Assembly (NCBI RefSeq): GCF_910592395.1
Contig: NC_088311.1
Location: forward strand, 14,450,501-14,514,500
DNA length: 64,000 bases
Reading direction: 5' to 3'
From: Lineus longissimus
Taxonomy: Eukaryota; Nemertea; Pilidiophora; Heteronemertea; Lineidae
Each line of letters opens with the position of its first letter. Position 1 is the stretch's first letter. The notes below the pieces were generated by a model. That model worked only from the letters and a program-made list of their open reading frames with translations, searched no databases and was not told the origin of the DNA. Position numbers and translations under genes: made by a program. Shown here one piece after another: positions 43,304 to 55,534 of this stretch.

Positions 43304-46015
43304 TATTTTTATTTATTTATTTAAACCTCCAAACAGGAGAACAATGACAAGTACAATAGATACATAAAAGTTCAACAAATAAAAAATAGTACATGATTAA
43401 AAAGCTCGTACCAAAAGTTTGACCAGCCCCCTCTCGCGCGACCCCGGGGAGCAGTATCTGTCGTCGAGGAGGAGAGACCTAAGAGAGTCAATTACGCCAT
43501 CCTCGCCAACAGAGGCCACGCCAACGGGGCAGAGCGAGCGGGGACGGTCTGAAAAAGCAAGAACAGCAGGCGACACGTGATGGGAGACATCGTGCAACAG
43601 TGTACCAGCAGTACAACCACGCCCCGTTAAAAATTCAGCCAAAAGAACAGCGTTAAGAGCACTAGCCGGGGACCGACGTTTAAAAATACGGTTAAAAAGT
43701 AATAACTTACTATTGAGGATCACAGAGGAGACAGGATTAACAGAAATGGCTTTCAGAAGCTTGCCATGGTGTGATCGCTTCGGTAAACCGAGCACCCGTT
43801 TAAAATTATTACTCTGAAAACTGTTTAAAATAGTCAGATCGTGTTTGTTCATATACACGCTAGAACATCCAGAGATTGCAATAGGTAAAATAGCGGTTTT
43901 CCATAAATACACTTTGGCAGCTGAACATAGGCCCGGATAACTGAAACCTGCACTTAATAGACTGAAAGCTCGACGCTGAGCAGCAGAGACCCTCTGCTCT
44001 ACATGAGATGGTGATATCAGGCTTGTACAGAACTTAACACCAAGGATGTCTACCTCGTCATCTACAGAAATTACATTGTCATCTAAATACCAAACTGGAG
44101 TCTTGGATAAGATTTCTTTACCAAATATTATACAACGTGTCTTCTTAAAGCCAAAGATGAACCGCCACCTATTGGCATATCTTGAGCAAATGTCAATTAG
44201 ACCCTGTAACCCTGGGGCACTTAAGATTAACATCATCCGCATATGCGAAGTTATTAAATAAATACTGGGATACACGCAATCCAAGGCCAGAGTTGGAGAG
44301 TTCATTAAGTAAGTCATCTGTGAACATTATAAAAAGGAGAGGTGACAGTATACTACCCTGTCGTATGCCTCGGGTTACTCTAAACTTAACACTGTGTTGA
44401 CCGTTCCACACAACCAGTGCCCTCAGGCGGGAATACCACTCATACAAAATGAGCCAGTGATTAAGAGGGATACGGGGTAATAACTTGTACATGAGACCAT
44501 CATGCCATATCCTGTCAAAGCATTTTTCTGCATCCAAGCTACAGGCATAAACAGGGCTTGAATTGGAATTGAAATAAGCTACAGTATCATTTAAGAATGC
44601 ACATGCCTGATCAGTACCAAGGCCAGGCCTGAACCCAAATTGAGTTTCACTACAGTTATCACAGTCAGGTTTGATGAGACATTCCAGCAGTTTAGAATAG
44701 CAAGTGCTCACAGTTATAGGACGGTAATTACCCGGTATATTAGGGTCCAAAGTAGGCTTCTTTAACACTGGTACAATAGATCCAGTTAGCATGTCAACAC
44801 CAACAACATGCCAACTAAGCATCACAGTAATAATCTGGCCAAGAACGCTACAGAGCACTGGTGAGAGTCCATACTGCAGGTGTTCTGAGCTGATTAAATC
44901 AACACCAGCTGCTTTACCCTTTTTCAGAGACAAAATAGCTGCTTCTACTTGATATTTAGATATTTCACATTCAAAATAGTCATTGCAGTGCGAACGAAAT
45001 TCATTTCTGATAAAGTTACTGATCTCAGTTTGTTCCTCATCCAAATCTAAAATATCAGTCATTATATCACTGTAATGAGCACCAAAATCGTTGGCAGTGA
45101 GAGTGGATGAGCAGTTTTTAGCATTAGTTTGCTTAAGAGTGTTCCAGAACCTTCCACTATCTCCGGAGCGGAAAAGCCCGTTCAGTGTCCGAATGGTCTT
45201 ATTACACACTTTATGGACGGCTACTCTAGACGCTTTGCGGAATTGTTTCTTAGCATGTTTCCAGCATTCAAACACGACGCCTTCTCTAGGCCTATCGTTC
45301 ATCACCCACAACCTCCACCAGAATGACTTGATATCGCGGAGATAGCTCAGGTCCGCAGACCAATGAGCCTTAGGACGAAATGCGCTAGTCGCACAGCATT
45401 TTGACTCTCGAGCTGCGGTGTGAATGCTATCATTGAGGACAGCAAACATGCTATCAACGTATTGTTGCGCCGTCTTTCTGTCCAGATGACTAGGAGCGCA
45501 TATATTAACACATTTTAGCTTGTCCTCAAGAATTGATCGATATTTGTGACGATTGGACGGCATCTTCCAGTTACAGCGGCCCATTTGGCCACTTTGCTTA
45601 CTGCTTTCAGTCGTTCCAGAATCATCAACGTGGACGTTAAAGGAGTACCGCAAGGGGAGGTGATCACTCACATTCCCATCTTCCAGCGGCACGATCACGC
45701 AATCACAGCTATCATATCTAGGCGTCAACACATGATCAATCCAGGTGTATACCCCACGTTTAATACAAGAATACGTGTACTTTACTGTCTGCGGCGTTCC
45801 TATGTCAGCTGCTGTAAGGTCATTCGAGGTGATGAAGTCATACAGTAGCTTTGACTGCTTGGAGAAGCCTTTGGTTCTGTACCAGTGACGCGAAAGGACG
45901 TCGCCATGAGGCAACTGTGCATTAAAGTCACCACATATTCGAATAGGAGAAATAGGGCCAAACTTATCCAGACACGACTGCAGCCCGTCTAAACACTCAA
46001 TAAAGGGGGCTAGGC
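43304..46015 (-). mobile_element. 5'-truncated LINE inserted in repeat X
   Basis: The minus-strand element has a (TAAA)n-type tail at 43304-43320 and runs to about 46012, where the coding sequence is cut inside the endonuclease domain. Repeat X reads on across the insertion (CCAGTAT left, TATACTATGCTTG right), compared with the uninterrupted CAGTATATATACAATGC at 48015. The exact target duplication cannot be fixed because of TA repeats. Confidence 0.85.
43397..46007 (-). pseudogene. LINE ORF2 remnant: endonuclease and RT, frameshifted
   Basis: The frame is open from the truncated 5' edge (46007): RICGDFNAQLPHGDVL, then WIDHVLTPRYD and VSDHLPLRYS complete the AP-endonuclease end. RT motifs follow: NYRPITVSTCYSKL, SLDAEKCFDRIWHDG, GIRQGSILSP and NNFAYADDVNL with the Asp pair. 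Directly after this, near 44220, one extra base shifts the frame and the rest (SAPGLQGLIDICSRYANRW to KLLVRAF) continues to the stop at 43397. Clade is CR1/Jockey-superfamily; its C-terminal half resembles the LINE at 61.8-64 kb. Confidence 0.88.
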
Positions 46016-46315
46016 TATACTATGCTTGATATATATGTATCATTGTTCAGTGTAGTTAGGACTACTTTGACTGGAAGTATGGTTGATTTTTGAAAATAGT
46101 GACTTTGATGAACAAATATTTTACAAAGATTGTAAAAGTTATTTTGTTCTTAGGACGCTTTATGTTTTGGCTAATTTTGATGGAATTTTGACAAACTGAT
46201 TATTAGATATGTGACTACATGAATATATGAGCAGTTTTTGCAGTGAAATGTCTTATATTACAAAATTAGAGGATTTGTTAGCACCCTCTTTTCATAAATC
46301 TACAAAATACATTGG
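46016..46315 (+). repeat. Repeat family X, copy 1, last segment
   Basis: Matches 48040-48333: ATCATTGTTCAGTGTA, GACTGGAAG, GATTTTGATGAACA-like, TTTTACAAAGATTGTA, ACATGAATATA, ACAAAATTAGAGGATTTGT. Confidence 0.85.
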
Positions 46316-46415
46316 GGTACGCTAACTGATCGGCAATGCCGAGGCGCTTCATCAAGCGATGAGAACCACGCGAGATCGACAAAAATGCCTTACTTTTATA
46401 GCTCTATGGGTAGAA
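46312..46415 (+). repeat. Dispersed repeat, also at 53403-53505
   Basis: Shared blocks: GCTAACTGATCGGC(A)A, GGCGCTTCATCAA, CGAGATCGACAAAAATGCCT, ACTTTTATAGCTCTA. Confidence 0.75.
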
Positions 46416-46419
46416 GTAA

Positions 46420-47650
46420 ACAAATGCAACGATCTCCAGTCTAAGTCTATTCAGACGTTTCGTTAATTGGTACTTTTTCAATGAATGACTTTACAAATTT
46501 GATCAAGCAGGTTATATACTGCTGTGAACAGAGATTGTAGTTTACGCTACGCCACGACTCCTCATCGTGTCGGGTTTGTTGTTGTTTATCTGTAATTTCA
46601 TTGGCTGAGGTTCGACGGAGGCGTTGCCTCCTAGAAATTTAGTGCGTGATCACGGCCGATAGGTGACTCTATCGATGTGCGTTCCAGAAAGCAAAATGGT
46701 GGTTCAAGTGAATGATGCGGCGAGTTACAAAGACATAATTTTACGAATTACATAAAAATATGAGCTGAAAGTAACTCCACGCCATTTGAAAAGGTTGGTA
46801 ACGAAGCCAGGCATCCGAAAAATGTTCATTCGATGACTGATAGCAGTAGGTCGATGACATTTAGACCAAGGGGACGAGCGGTTCGCAAAGTATAAATCCA
46901 GTATGATTCTTTGGCTAGCAGACGATTTTCTAGTAGGCCTACATAAGTTCTCTCTTTTTTCGTTTGAGGTAACTTTTCAAGTCCATAGATATGGAGGTCT
47001 TTAATTGAGTGATTACTGCTATTAAAGTGTGAGCCAATCGATGTGGGTTTCTTATTGTATATGCTAGAGTGATGTTCATTCAATCTGGCTTTGAGTTTCC
47101 TTTTAGTCTGGCCCACATATACATTTGGCACATTCAATGAGGTAGATGAATGACCCTTTATGAGTTACACGTTATGTTTTGTTTAACATACTGTTTTTTG
47201 CCGGTGACTCTACTGGTTGCTGAGTTTGATTTCTGCATATATTTGCAGTTGGCGCATTTGCTGTTGTTGCATTTGTTGCTGCCTTTTGTTGGTGGGGGTG
47301 CAAACAGTAGGAGGGTCTGTCTTCCTATCTCATTGATTGTGCCAGTGTTGCGACTATAAAGTTTATTTTCTTTGATATCGGCTCCTGTCAGAATGTCTCT
47401 CTGGTTTTTACATCTACGGTAGCTGATAAGTGGTTTGACTGAATTAAGGGCAGTCTTGAGTTTATCAGAGCTTTCTAGGACATCCCCGTGTTTATTCACT
47501 ATTTCTCGTAGATTCGGAAGTGATGGATTGTACCTTGTAACTAGAGGAATGACAGTGTCTCTGCTAGTTGCTGTATATTGTTTTTGCAGCAGTGTGTCTC
47601 TATCTAGAGACCTGGCTTTAGCTATTGCTTCATTGAAGGACGCTGTTAAA
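46420..47650 (-). pseudogene. Penelope-like element 3' end with GIY-YIG endonuclease
   Basis: Minus strand: AKARSLDRDTLLQKQYTA, VTRYNPSLPNLREIV, PLISYRRCKNQRDILTGA, a Cys cluster (NKCNNSKCANCKYM), then ITCNS followed by a stop and frameshift, and the GIY-YIG domain NVYVGQTKRKLKARLNEHHS, HFNSSNHSIKDLHIYGLE, ENRLLAKESYWIYTL ending at 46826. This is the typical order of a Penelope C-terminus. The RT half is missing (5' truncation at about 47650, beside repeat X). The 400 bp after the stop are the 3' non-coding part. Confidence 0.88.
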
Positions 47651-47699
47651 AGAAAATGTTACGGTTTTCGAAACCGCCCTTACTTTGGATATGCATAGA

Positions 47700-48333
47700 A
47701 AATAGATTTCAATATTGTCATTACGTTTCTAGAGCCGTTGATACCTATTCGGTTTATATGTTATCTTCCCTCAAGATCGTCTATTGTTCCCGATAGAAGC
47801 GTGAGCCTAATTCCTCAACCTCAAACAACAGCAAGAAGGCTGTTCCACAGATCAACCGCCCTCCCTAATACTAATCCAACACAGGGCAGCAGGGTTTAAC
47901 ACCTCCTTCGAATTGAGGATGTGGGTCACTGCTGCTTTGTGTGATTATTACATAACCAGAGGTGTATAACAAGCCTAATTGTAAACAATGTTTTCTATGT
48001 CACCCCAGGTAGAGATTAATTATCAGTATATATACAATGCTTAATATATATATACATCATTGTTTAGTGTAACTAGGACAAATATGACTGGAAGCATGGT
48101 TGATTTTAAAAAATAGTGATTTTGATGAACATAAATTTTACAAAGATTGTAGAAGTTATTTTGTTCTAAGGACGCTTTATATTGTGGCTAATTTTGATGG
48201 AACTGTGACAAACTGATTATTAGGCCGGTGACTACATGAATATACGGGCAGTTTTTGTAGTGAAATGTGTTATATTACAAAATTAGAGGATTTGTGAACA
48301 CTCTCTTTGCATAAATCTACAAAATACATTGTA
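47700..48333 (+). repeat. Repeat family X, copy 2 (uninterrupted)
   Basis: Contiguous ~634-bp copy that supplies the pre-insertion state for copy 1. No ORF. Immediately followed by a partial third copy. Confidence 0.8.
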
Positions 48334-48665
48334 GATTGTAAAACAAGCTTCATTCTAAACAATGCATTCTCTGTCATTCCAGATAAAGATTTATAGCTAG
48401 TATATATACTATGCTGAATATGAATATCATTGTTAAGTGCAGCTAGGACTACTCTGACTAATAGCATAGTTGATTTTCGAAAATATAAACTTTGATGAAC
48501 AGACATTTTGCAAAGATTATAAATGTTATTTTGATCTTAGGGCGCTTTATATTTTTATCTACAAAATATAGTGTTTCAATATTGGTCTTGCCTAAATTTT
48601 GTTGAAACCATTGTCGGATTGATGACTCTGAACACTCTCTTTGCATAATCTACAAATGGAGAGCT
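48334..48665 (+). repeat. Repeat family X, copy 3 (partial)
   Basis: Repeats the part from AACAATGCATTCTCTGTCA to AATCTACAAA with several deletions. Confidence 0.7.
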
Positions 48666-48757
48666 AGCAAAGTAAAGAGGACATTCCACAAAACTTCTCC
48701 AACCTAATCTACAATAAAGCGCAACCAATGGACATTGTGATATAGTCAATGGTATCC

Positions 48758-48970
48758 GGTAATAAAGGCACTGGAAAAAAAGGCATTGGAAAAAAAGGTA
48801 CGGAAAAAAAGGCACTGGTAAAAAAGGCACTGGAAAAAAAGGCACTGGAAATAAAGGCACTGGAAAAAAAGGCACCGGTAAAAAAGGCACTGGTAAAAAA
48901 GGCACTGGGAAAAAAGGCACCAGAAAAGCTCTACCAGGTAAAAAAGGCACTCGACCAAAAAAACTTTAAA
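48758..48970 (+). repeat. MULE left terminal minisatellite
   Basis: Tandem GGCACTGGAAAAAA-type units. The Lys/Gly-rich plus-strand ORF and the Phe/Pro/Val-rich minus-strand ORFs at 48576-49030 are translations of this repeat. Confidence 0.9.
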
Positions 48971-49732
48971 AATCAAAAAGAATTTGGTGAATCCTTGGGT
49001 CCTTGTACGTTCTTTTCTGTAAATTTTTAAGTTTTTTCCTATTTGGATGTACAGGAGGTAGGAACTTAAGTAAACTTAAAGGAAACAATAATTTATTGTT
49101 GTTCACGGATTTGCCTAATTTTTTAACATACTAGACTTACATTTTAGTCTAAGGGTTATATGGCGGAACGGAGAAGGCTAATTAGGAAGTCACCTTAGAT
49201 ATAATCAACCATAATTACATGTTAATTGATTAATTAACTGAATGACTTACATGTAGCTATTAGGCATACAGTAACTTGTACATGTATATTTGATGAGTTT
49301 TTCTACCACGAAATATTTACTGTAATAGAAAGGTATGTTGACTGAGCAGTATTTATGGTGTCCAGTATGTACAGTAGGCCTATGCCCTTCCAAAAGGTGG
49401 AAACCATGTTCTAAATATTAAAACAGTTCTTTTTCAACTTCGGAGGCCATTCTTCCAAAACAGAGAAATTTTTAATTGTTCATATTTCATGGCTTCCATG
49501 TAATCTTCATGAGTTTCTTTGTATGTGTATTTTCATGATGGCTTCATCATGGGTTCTTTGTTGGTGATCCTGACTGGCCTCCCAGATATTTCTTTGTTTA
49601 GTTCTTTTCATGGTTTCGCATGTATTGTTTTAGATCGTCTTTCTTCTTTACTGCAATTTAGTGATGGCTTCACAGAAACATATATAAGGTGGGCATCAGT
49701 TAGCCATTCAGTATCATACAAACCAGAGTGCT

Positions 49733-51201
49733 GTGACGATCATGGAGCTGGAAACGAACAACAAGGGAGGCCGGAAGCTCTGCTTCAATGGTTTTATGTA
49801 CAACCAACAGAGACAGTCCAACACGTACATTTACTGGCGCTGCACAAAAGTTAATACTGGCTGCAAAGGCAGATTGAGATCAAACTTGAATATGCAAAAT
49901 CTGCATTTGTCTTCACAGCACAACCACGATCCAGACCAGAAGAACGTTCATGTAACCAAAGCAAGAGCCCAGATGAAACGTTTGGCCGCAGACAGCGACA
50001 GCAAGCCCAGCCAGATCCTTTCAAGAATCACGGTAACCGTACCAGCAGATGCACAAGCTTTTTTGCCGCAGCCAGATACCTGTAAGAGAACAATCAGAAA
50101 TGAACGTACCCGCCACATCCCCGTTGAGCCAGATGATATCCGAGACTTGGTCATTCAAGGAGAGTGGGCTTTAACGTCAACTTTAAATGATGCTGCTCCC
50201 GAAGATTTCCTGTTGTTCGACAATCAGGATGACAACAACAGGATTATCTGCTTCTGTTCCCGCGTCCAGCTAGAAGTCCTCGCGAACGCTGATAAATGGT
50301 TCCTAGATGGAAATTACGCAATGTCGCCCAAAAACTTCATGCAGGTTTACATCATTCGGGTTCCAGCTGGAGAGGTTAACGTGTTGGCGGCTGGTGTGTT
50401 GCATCAACGAAAAACTACAGAGACTTATGCTGAACTATTGAATACAATCAGTGACAAGTGTGAAGATGCCTTTGGGTACACTCCGAGTCCCAGAATTTGC
50501 ATGATAGACTTTGAGTTAGCCGCGGTAAATGCATTGCGTGATGCCCTTGGAGAAACGGATGTAAAAGGGTGCTTTTATCACTTGACGCAGTCCACTTGGA
50601 GAAAGGTACAAGAACTTGGACTTGTAAACCGGTATAAGGATGAGGAAGATTTCCGACACTTCTGTGGAATGCTCGATGGACTCGCTTTTCTGCCTGTTGG
50701 TGATGTAGAAGACGGCATGGACTACATTCAACGCATTGCTCCAGCAGAGGCACAAGACTTAGTCGACTACTTCAACACAACGTATGTTTCCGGTACATAC
50801 AGGAATGTTCGTGTGCCTGGTGGTGCAATTCGCCTTCGTAGGGTCGCCCCGACTTTCCCGCCAGAACTTTGGAACGTACATGAGACCGCTCTCTCACTGA
50901 TGACCCGCGAACAAACAACGTTTGCGAAGCTTGGAATAATAAATTCACGCACATGGTCGGCCACACGCATCTAACTATTTGGAAGTTCATCAAAACCCTG
51001 CAGCTGGAGGAGCAAGCTGTTCGAACCGTTCTTGCACAAAACGCTATCGGGAACCAACCCAGGAAACGAGTTCGTCGTACGGTTCAGGAGCACCAGAGGT
51101 GGCTGCAGAACCTATGCATCGATTACACGGCAGGAAGGAAGAACATGAGGGAATTCTTACGTGGCATAGGACATTGCATTCGAATCGGGAATATTGCATA
51201 G
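49733..51201 (+). pseudogene. MULE transposase with FLYWCH zinc finger, one frameshift
   Basis: Residues ~8-66 form a FLYWCH finger (GFMYNQQRQSNTYIYWRCT with W-x-C, then C44, and HNHD). The MULE catalytic region follows: DKWFLDGNYAMSPKNFMQVY (first Asp), ICMIDFELAAVNAL (second Asp), KGCFYHLTQSTWRKVQELG (Cys-His). Near 50885 the frame shifts: the downstream frame reads LTDDPRTNNVCEAWN, FTHMVGHTHLTIWKF, then RRTVQEHQRWLQNL and a stop at 51201, the usual family ending. One frameshift is the only lesion noticed. Start may be ATG 49733 or 49742; the deletion derivative at 42.6 kb conserves both. Confidence 0.9.
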
Positions 51202-52205
51202 ACTATTAGTCCAAGTGTATTGGCATGCCAAATGACAGTCACAGCTTTAAACTTTGAAAATATAATGTGCTGTTCGTACGACAGATAGGTTGAACTGTAA
51301 CTGCACATTATTCCCGTTTGGAATTAGATTTATATTGCCTAGACCTTTTCATGACATTGATTGTATTAGCATCGGGAATAAGTATAGACTTATTCCAACT
51401 TGCATATTTGCATTTGAAATACAAAACGAGAATGACAGTAGAGAGGTTGTACTGACACTTAACATTACCTGTTTGAAATATACTATAATGTCCTGGTTCA
51501 TATGTGCTTGCATGGTTTTCAAAGAAAAAGATAATTTGTTCATAATTGTGAAATTTAGGTTGCTCAACCTTAGGGTAACTGACTTTAATGAATAAATTTA
51601 TTTAAATACATATTTCATCTATAAACCTTTGTGTTTCAAGTTTTGGCCCCCCTGATGGCCAAGTTGTGAACCCCCCCCCCCCCCCCCCCAAACAATAAGT
51701 CCCCAATTGCCTCTTGGATTACCCTTTTAAAGGCCAACTTGGGCAAAAGATATCTTGGTTTGTATAAATTGATTCTATTTACCTATCCACTGGAGCCTCG
51801 CAGATAACATATTCAATTGCTGCACAACGGACACGTTCATAAGAAACGCGACTTTAACCCCTTAAATGCACCCCTTCCAAGCACTACCAGCGCAGAAAAA
51901 ACCCTCTGGTGGAGGGACGGGCCTATAGGTGTCTGATGCTATGATTACATGCTGCTACCCAAATTTACAAAAAAACACCATCATCATATTCATCAAAAGA
52001 CCACTATAAATATTGGCCACCGAGGAAGGGATGCATATGTTTTATTAGCTCGCTCCTAAAATGGCAACGATACAATACGGTATGGTGATTTCTGAAAGAA
52101 AAAATGCCGAACCCTCATATTTTGGGGGTCAACAGCAAAACAAATCACGACAGGCAGATCCCTGAAATACAATATATTTAAGTTCATTTACTTGTTTATT
52201 TACTT
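51202..52205. other. MULE 3' internal region, non-coding
   Basis: No ORF of note. Contains a poly(C) run at 51669-51690. Absent from the deletion derivative at 42.2-43.2 kb. Confidence 0.5.
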
Positions 52206-52384
52206 TAAGGCGCAGGTGGACTACGGTCACAGCCGGTCAAAAATATAAAAGCCCGTATCTGGACCAGCCAAAAAAAAATGACATTTGGCCAACCCTAATC
52301 ATACCAAATTAATGTATGCAATGTATAGACACAAACGGTATACCTGGGAAATGTGTTTCTGTTTGGTACTTGAGATATGGGCTT

Positions 52385-52681
52385 TTATAGGCTGTTCCTA
52401 TATCCAAGTAGGAAAAATGAAGGGAAAAAATTACAGAAAAGACATACAAGGACACAATGATTCACCAAATTCTTTTTGATTTTTAAAGTTTTTTTGGGCC
52501 GAGTGCCTTTTTTACCTAGGTAGAGATTTTCTGGTGCCTTTTTTCCGGTGCCTTTTTTTCCAGTGCCTTTTTTACCAGTGCCTTTTTTCCAGTACCTTTT
52601 TTTTTCCAGTGCCTTTTTTACCAGTGCCTTTTTTTCCGTACCTTTTTTTCCAGTGCTTTTTTTCCCAGTGCCTTTATTACC
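52385..52681 (-). repeat. MULE right terminal minisatellite
   Basis: Inverted partner of 48758-48970 and close match of 42196-42440; TTTTTTCCAGTGCC-type units with occasional ACC variants. Confidence 0.9.
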
Positions 52682-52892
52682 TAGATTCATTGTCAACATA
52701 GCAACACATAGTTGACATGTGACCCTCTTTTCCAAAATCGATGACATTTAACTTGGATTAGATTAATGAGGATAAGCCTTCTCAATAAAATCCACTATTA
52801 CAGAACATTTTAAATTCCATTTAAAGTATAAATACTGTAAATTTTACAAAGAATTTTAATTTCACATTTCCAAAATATTGTGCACTATATAC

Positions 52893-53326
52893 TGTATAAC
52901 GGAAAAAAATCGCGTGAAGAATATTTTCGCTGATTTCGCGAGTAGGTAATGATCGCAAAAAATATTCTGCCGCGAAAATCTCTTGCTTTCAGCTTGAAAT
53001 CCATGCCATTGTAGCCATGTTTCCACAGAGGCACTGCATACAGCTTGGTCCAACGAAGGCCGACGTGTAAACCCCGCGCAATTAGCACTTGTCATAATTA
53101 CACCTAACTTAAACAACTTTTGCTTAATTATTGCTCAGATTATGTTAAGTAGGGGACATTTTGCACTACAGTCCCCATACACTAAGAGCTTAGAGTTAAA
53201 ATAGATAGTTTAAATTTTCTTTGAAAAAAATTCTTCATTTGCGAAAATATTCTGCCGATAATAATGTCCATCGTGAGGCATTTGCGAAGATTTTATGCCG
53301 CGGATATTTTCCGTTCTACAGTAACA
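52893..53326. mobile_element. Inverted-repeat element (~430 bp), family unknown
   Basis: The left end TACTGTATAACGGAAAAA and the inverted right end TACTGTAGAACGGAAAAT are similar, with CGCG/GAATATTTTCGC-type blocks inside both arms. The left part is repeated at 32464-32620. No ORF and no clear target duplication. Confidence 0.6.
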
Positions 53327-53402
53327 GCTGCGCACGGCAACTAAACACGTTTGAGTGATCAGTCTGGGTGCGCAAAACACTGCGACTTGCTCGAGGCAGA
53401 AG

Positions 53403-53505
53403 TATGCTAACGGATCGGCGAAGTCGCGGCGCTTCATCAAACGATAAGAATCAGGCGAGATCGACAAAAATGCCTGACTTTTATAGCTCTAAAATGGTAA
53501 TTCTT
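53403..53505 (+). repeat. Dispersed repeat, partner of 46312-46415
   Basis: Same blocks in the same orientation as at 46312. Confidence 0.75.
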
Positions 53506-53759
53506 CATTCAATTTTTAAAATCTAAACGAGCTATTCGTGATAGAGATATATTTGCTGGTGAACTGTCCGGTTCCCAAAAGCGACACTGCACAATATTTC
53601 ATCTTTTATTTCTTTAGTTGGGAGGAAATATTCCCGAGATACACAAACTGAACGGCTAATCCCAAGGGTCATTAAGCCAATCTTGGTAAAATGGACCCAC
53701 TGAAAGGGCTAAAAACGGGGGGTCCTTATGGACAAATCATCAAGGGCAGGGAAACGTAA

Positions 53760-54900
53760 CGGTACACTCATAATGAAACCGGATAATCCAAATGCTTTTT
53801 TATCAACATGTTTCCAAGTTCAACGAGGCGTAAGACAGGGCGACCCCCTGTCACCTTACCTTTTTATCTCAGCAACACAATTATTGACAGCTGCCCAGAT
53901 GTAAAAGGTATAACTGCTGATAATTCTGAATTTCTCCTCAGTCAATGTGCTGATGACGCAGACTTGTTTCTTGAGAAGGATGAAAAATTGTTTGACATGG
54001 TATTCAGCATTTTAGAGGCATTTGCAAACTGCTGGGGTCTGAAACTCAATTATGATAAAACAACTATTGTACGAATAGGGTTAAATGATGCACTTGGCTA
54101 CCGTCAAGATTAACCTCTCCGCTGGCAAACACGTGGGTCGTTTAAAAGTCTCGGTATATGATTCGACCTAGATAGTGATGATTACACTAAAGTGAACTAC
54201 AATGTACAACATAAAACTTAAAGGTTTCCAGGAATCTCAGAATGCCTGGACAGCGAGACAACTGACAGTATTTGGTCGTATTGTCATTGTCGAATCTCTT
54301 GCATTCTCCAAACTCGTACATATTTTTACGGCATTACGAACCCGCCTAAATACTTTCTTGACGAACTCCAGAGGCGGGTTTAAGAATTTATTTGAGCAAA
54401 CGCAAACAAGAGAAACAAGGTCAAACGTACAACTATGTTTGGTAGTTATGACAATAGTGGTTTCAATGTTCCCAATGTTCAATTATTGTGTCAATCACTT
54501 AAATTATCCTGGATTAAACGGATTACGAGGAAACGACTCCTCTCCATCCTTTTTAAGTAAACTTAACCCTTTCTGAAGGGTGTCTATAGTGCATTGGTGT
54601 GTCTTGTTGGTAGCGAAATCGATAGGAATCCTAGTGCCGAGGAAATCCTACAGCAGCCTTTATTTCACAACAAATTTATAAAAATCAACCAAAGAAGTGT
54701 ATTTTACAAGCTTGGCCTATTGTGATGTACGGTTTATCAAAAACATTATAGGCAACGAGGGTAACTTTTTACAAAGGAATAAGTGGTTGTCCGAATTCAT
54801 GATTGATAATGTTAACTTTCTTCAGCACAGGGCGCTTATTGATGCCATACCAAGAAATTTGAAAAAGCGATTAATGGAAGGTTGATGTAGACTCTCTGAA
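53760..54900 (+). pseudogene. L1/Tx1-like reverse transcriptase relic
   Basis: Plus strand, several frames: FQVQRGVRQGDPLSPYLFIS (RT motif with the QGD-P signature of L1-type enzymes), then SQCADDADLFLEKDEKLFDM (catalytic block A-D-D), ILEAFANCWGLKLNYDKT, then QLTVFGRIVIVESLAFSKLV and NVPNVQLLCQSLKLSWIKR. The order matches the L1/Tx1 group, distinct from the CR1- and Jockey-like LINEs elsewhere. Many stops and frameshifts; endonuclease not found. The 3' limit is approximate. Confidence 0.78.
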
Positions 54901-55189
54901 TTTATGCCAGACAATATTGCAGCAATCAAAAAATATGCCAAACCAAACCAAATATACCATAACGCATCCAACATATCAGCTCATTACCAAACAATTCTAA
55001 TACCACTTCAAACTCAAACAATGGCAACCTTTCTTTAGAAATCTACTGTCTGTGATACGGTTTACTTCTAAATTTGTAAAACTCTACTTCAGGCTTGATA
55101 AATATTTGGTAAGGTGGGGATTTCTTGTAGATGTCCAAGAACACATAAGCGTTTGAATTTATTATAACTGTATACACTCACTGCCTAGG

Positions 55190-55520
55190 ACCTAAATCTT
55201 AGCAATTAAATTACAATTTAGTTACTAATTGAATTAGCAATTTATCGGTAATAAATTAGTAAGAAAAATCTTAGCAATTAATTTATCAGTTATTTATTAG
55301 TCAGATAAATCTAAGTAATTAATAAATTGGTAATTTCTTTGTAGATAAAAATTAGAACAAAAAAATAGTGATTTTTATCTTAGTAATAAATAACCAATTT
55401 ATATCTTGTCAATTTATATCTTGACAATAATCTTATAAGAATAATCTTACTAAGATTTTAATTGTTGACTTATTGGCAAAATAATCTTATTAAGATAAAT
55501 TTTACCAATCAATATATCAA
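55190..55520. repeat. A+T-rich low-complexity block with internal inverted phrases
   Basis: Built from TTAGCAATTAA, AATTTATCAG, TTAGTAATAAAT and their inverses (AATCTTA / TAAGATT). It borders the Harbinger-type element that starts at 55535. Confidence 0.6.
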
Positions 55521-55534
55521 TTGAAAATTATTAA

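Larger units (their letters stand above)
48758..52681 (+). mobile_element. FLYWCH-type MULE, 3.9 kb, with minisatellite terminal repeats
   Basis: Both ends start GGTAATAAAGGCACTGG and consist of about ten imperfect 15-17-bp units (GGCACTGGAAAAAAA and GGTAAAAAA variants), followed by the shared ACTTTAAAAATCAAAA and GAATTTGGTGAATC blocks, in inverted orientation. The single gene between them is a MULE transposase. Flanks TATAGTCAAT and TTCATTGTC show no clear 8-10-bp target duplication, so one end may have been altered. An inner MITE lies in the right arm. Confidence 0.85.

Noticed and set aside
48576-49030. Lys/Gly-rich and Phe/Pro/Val-rich ORFs
   Set aside because: Direct translation of the terminal minisatellite of the MULE.
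42189-52688. A single 10.5-kb transposon bounded by the inverted copies at 42.2 and 52.7 kb
   Set aside because: The left copy is a separate deletion derivative in inverted orientation, since 42635-43178 matches 49213-49765, and the full element has its own left end at 48758.
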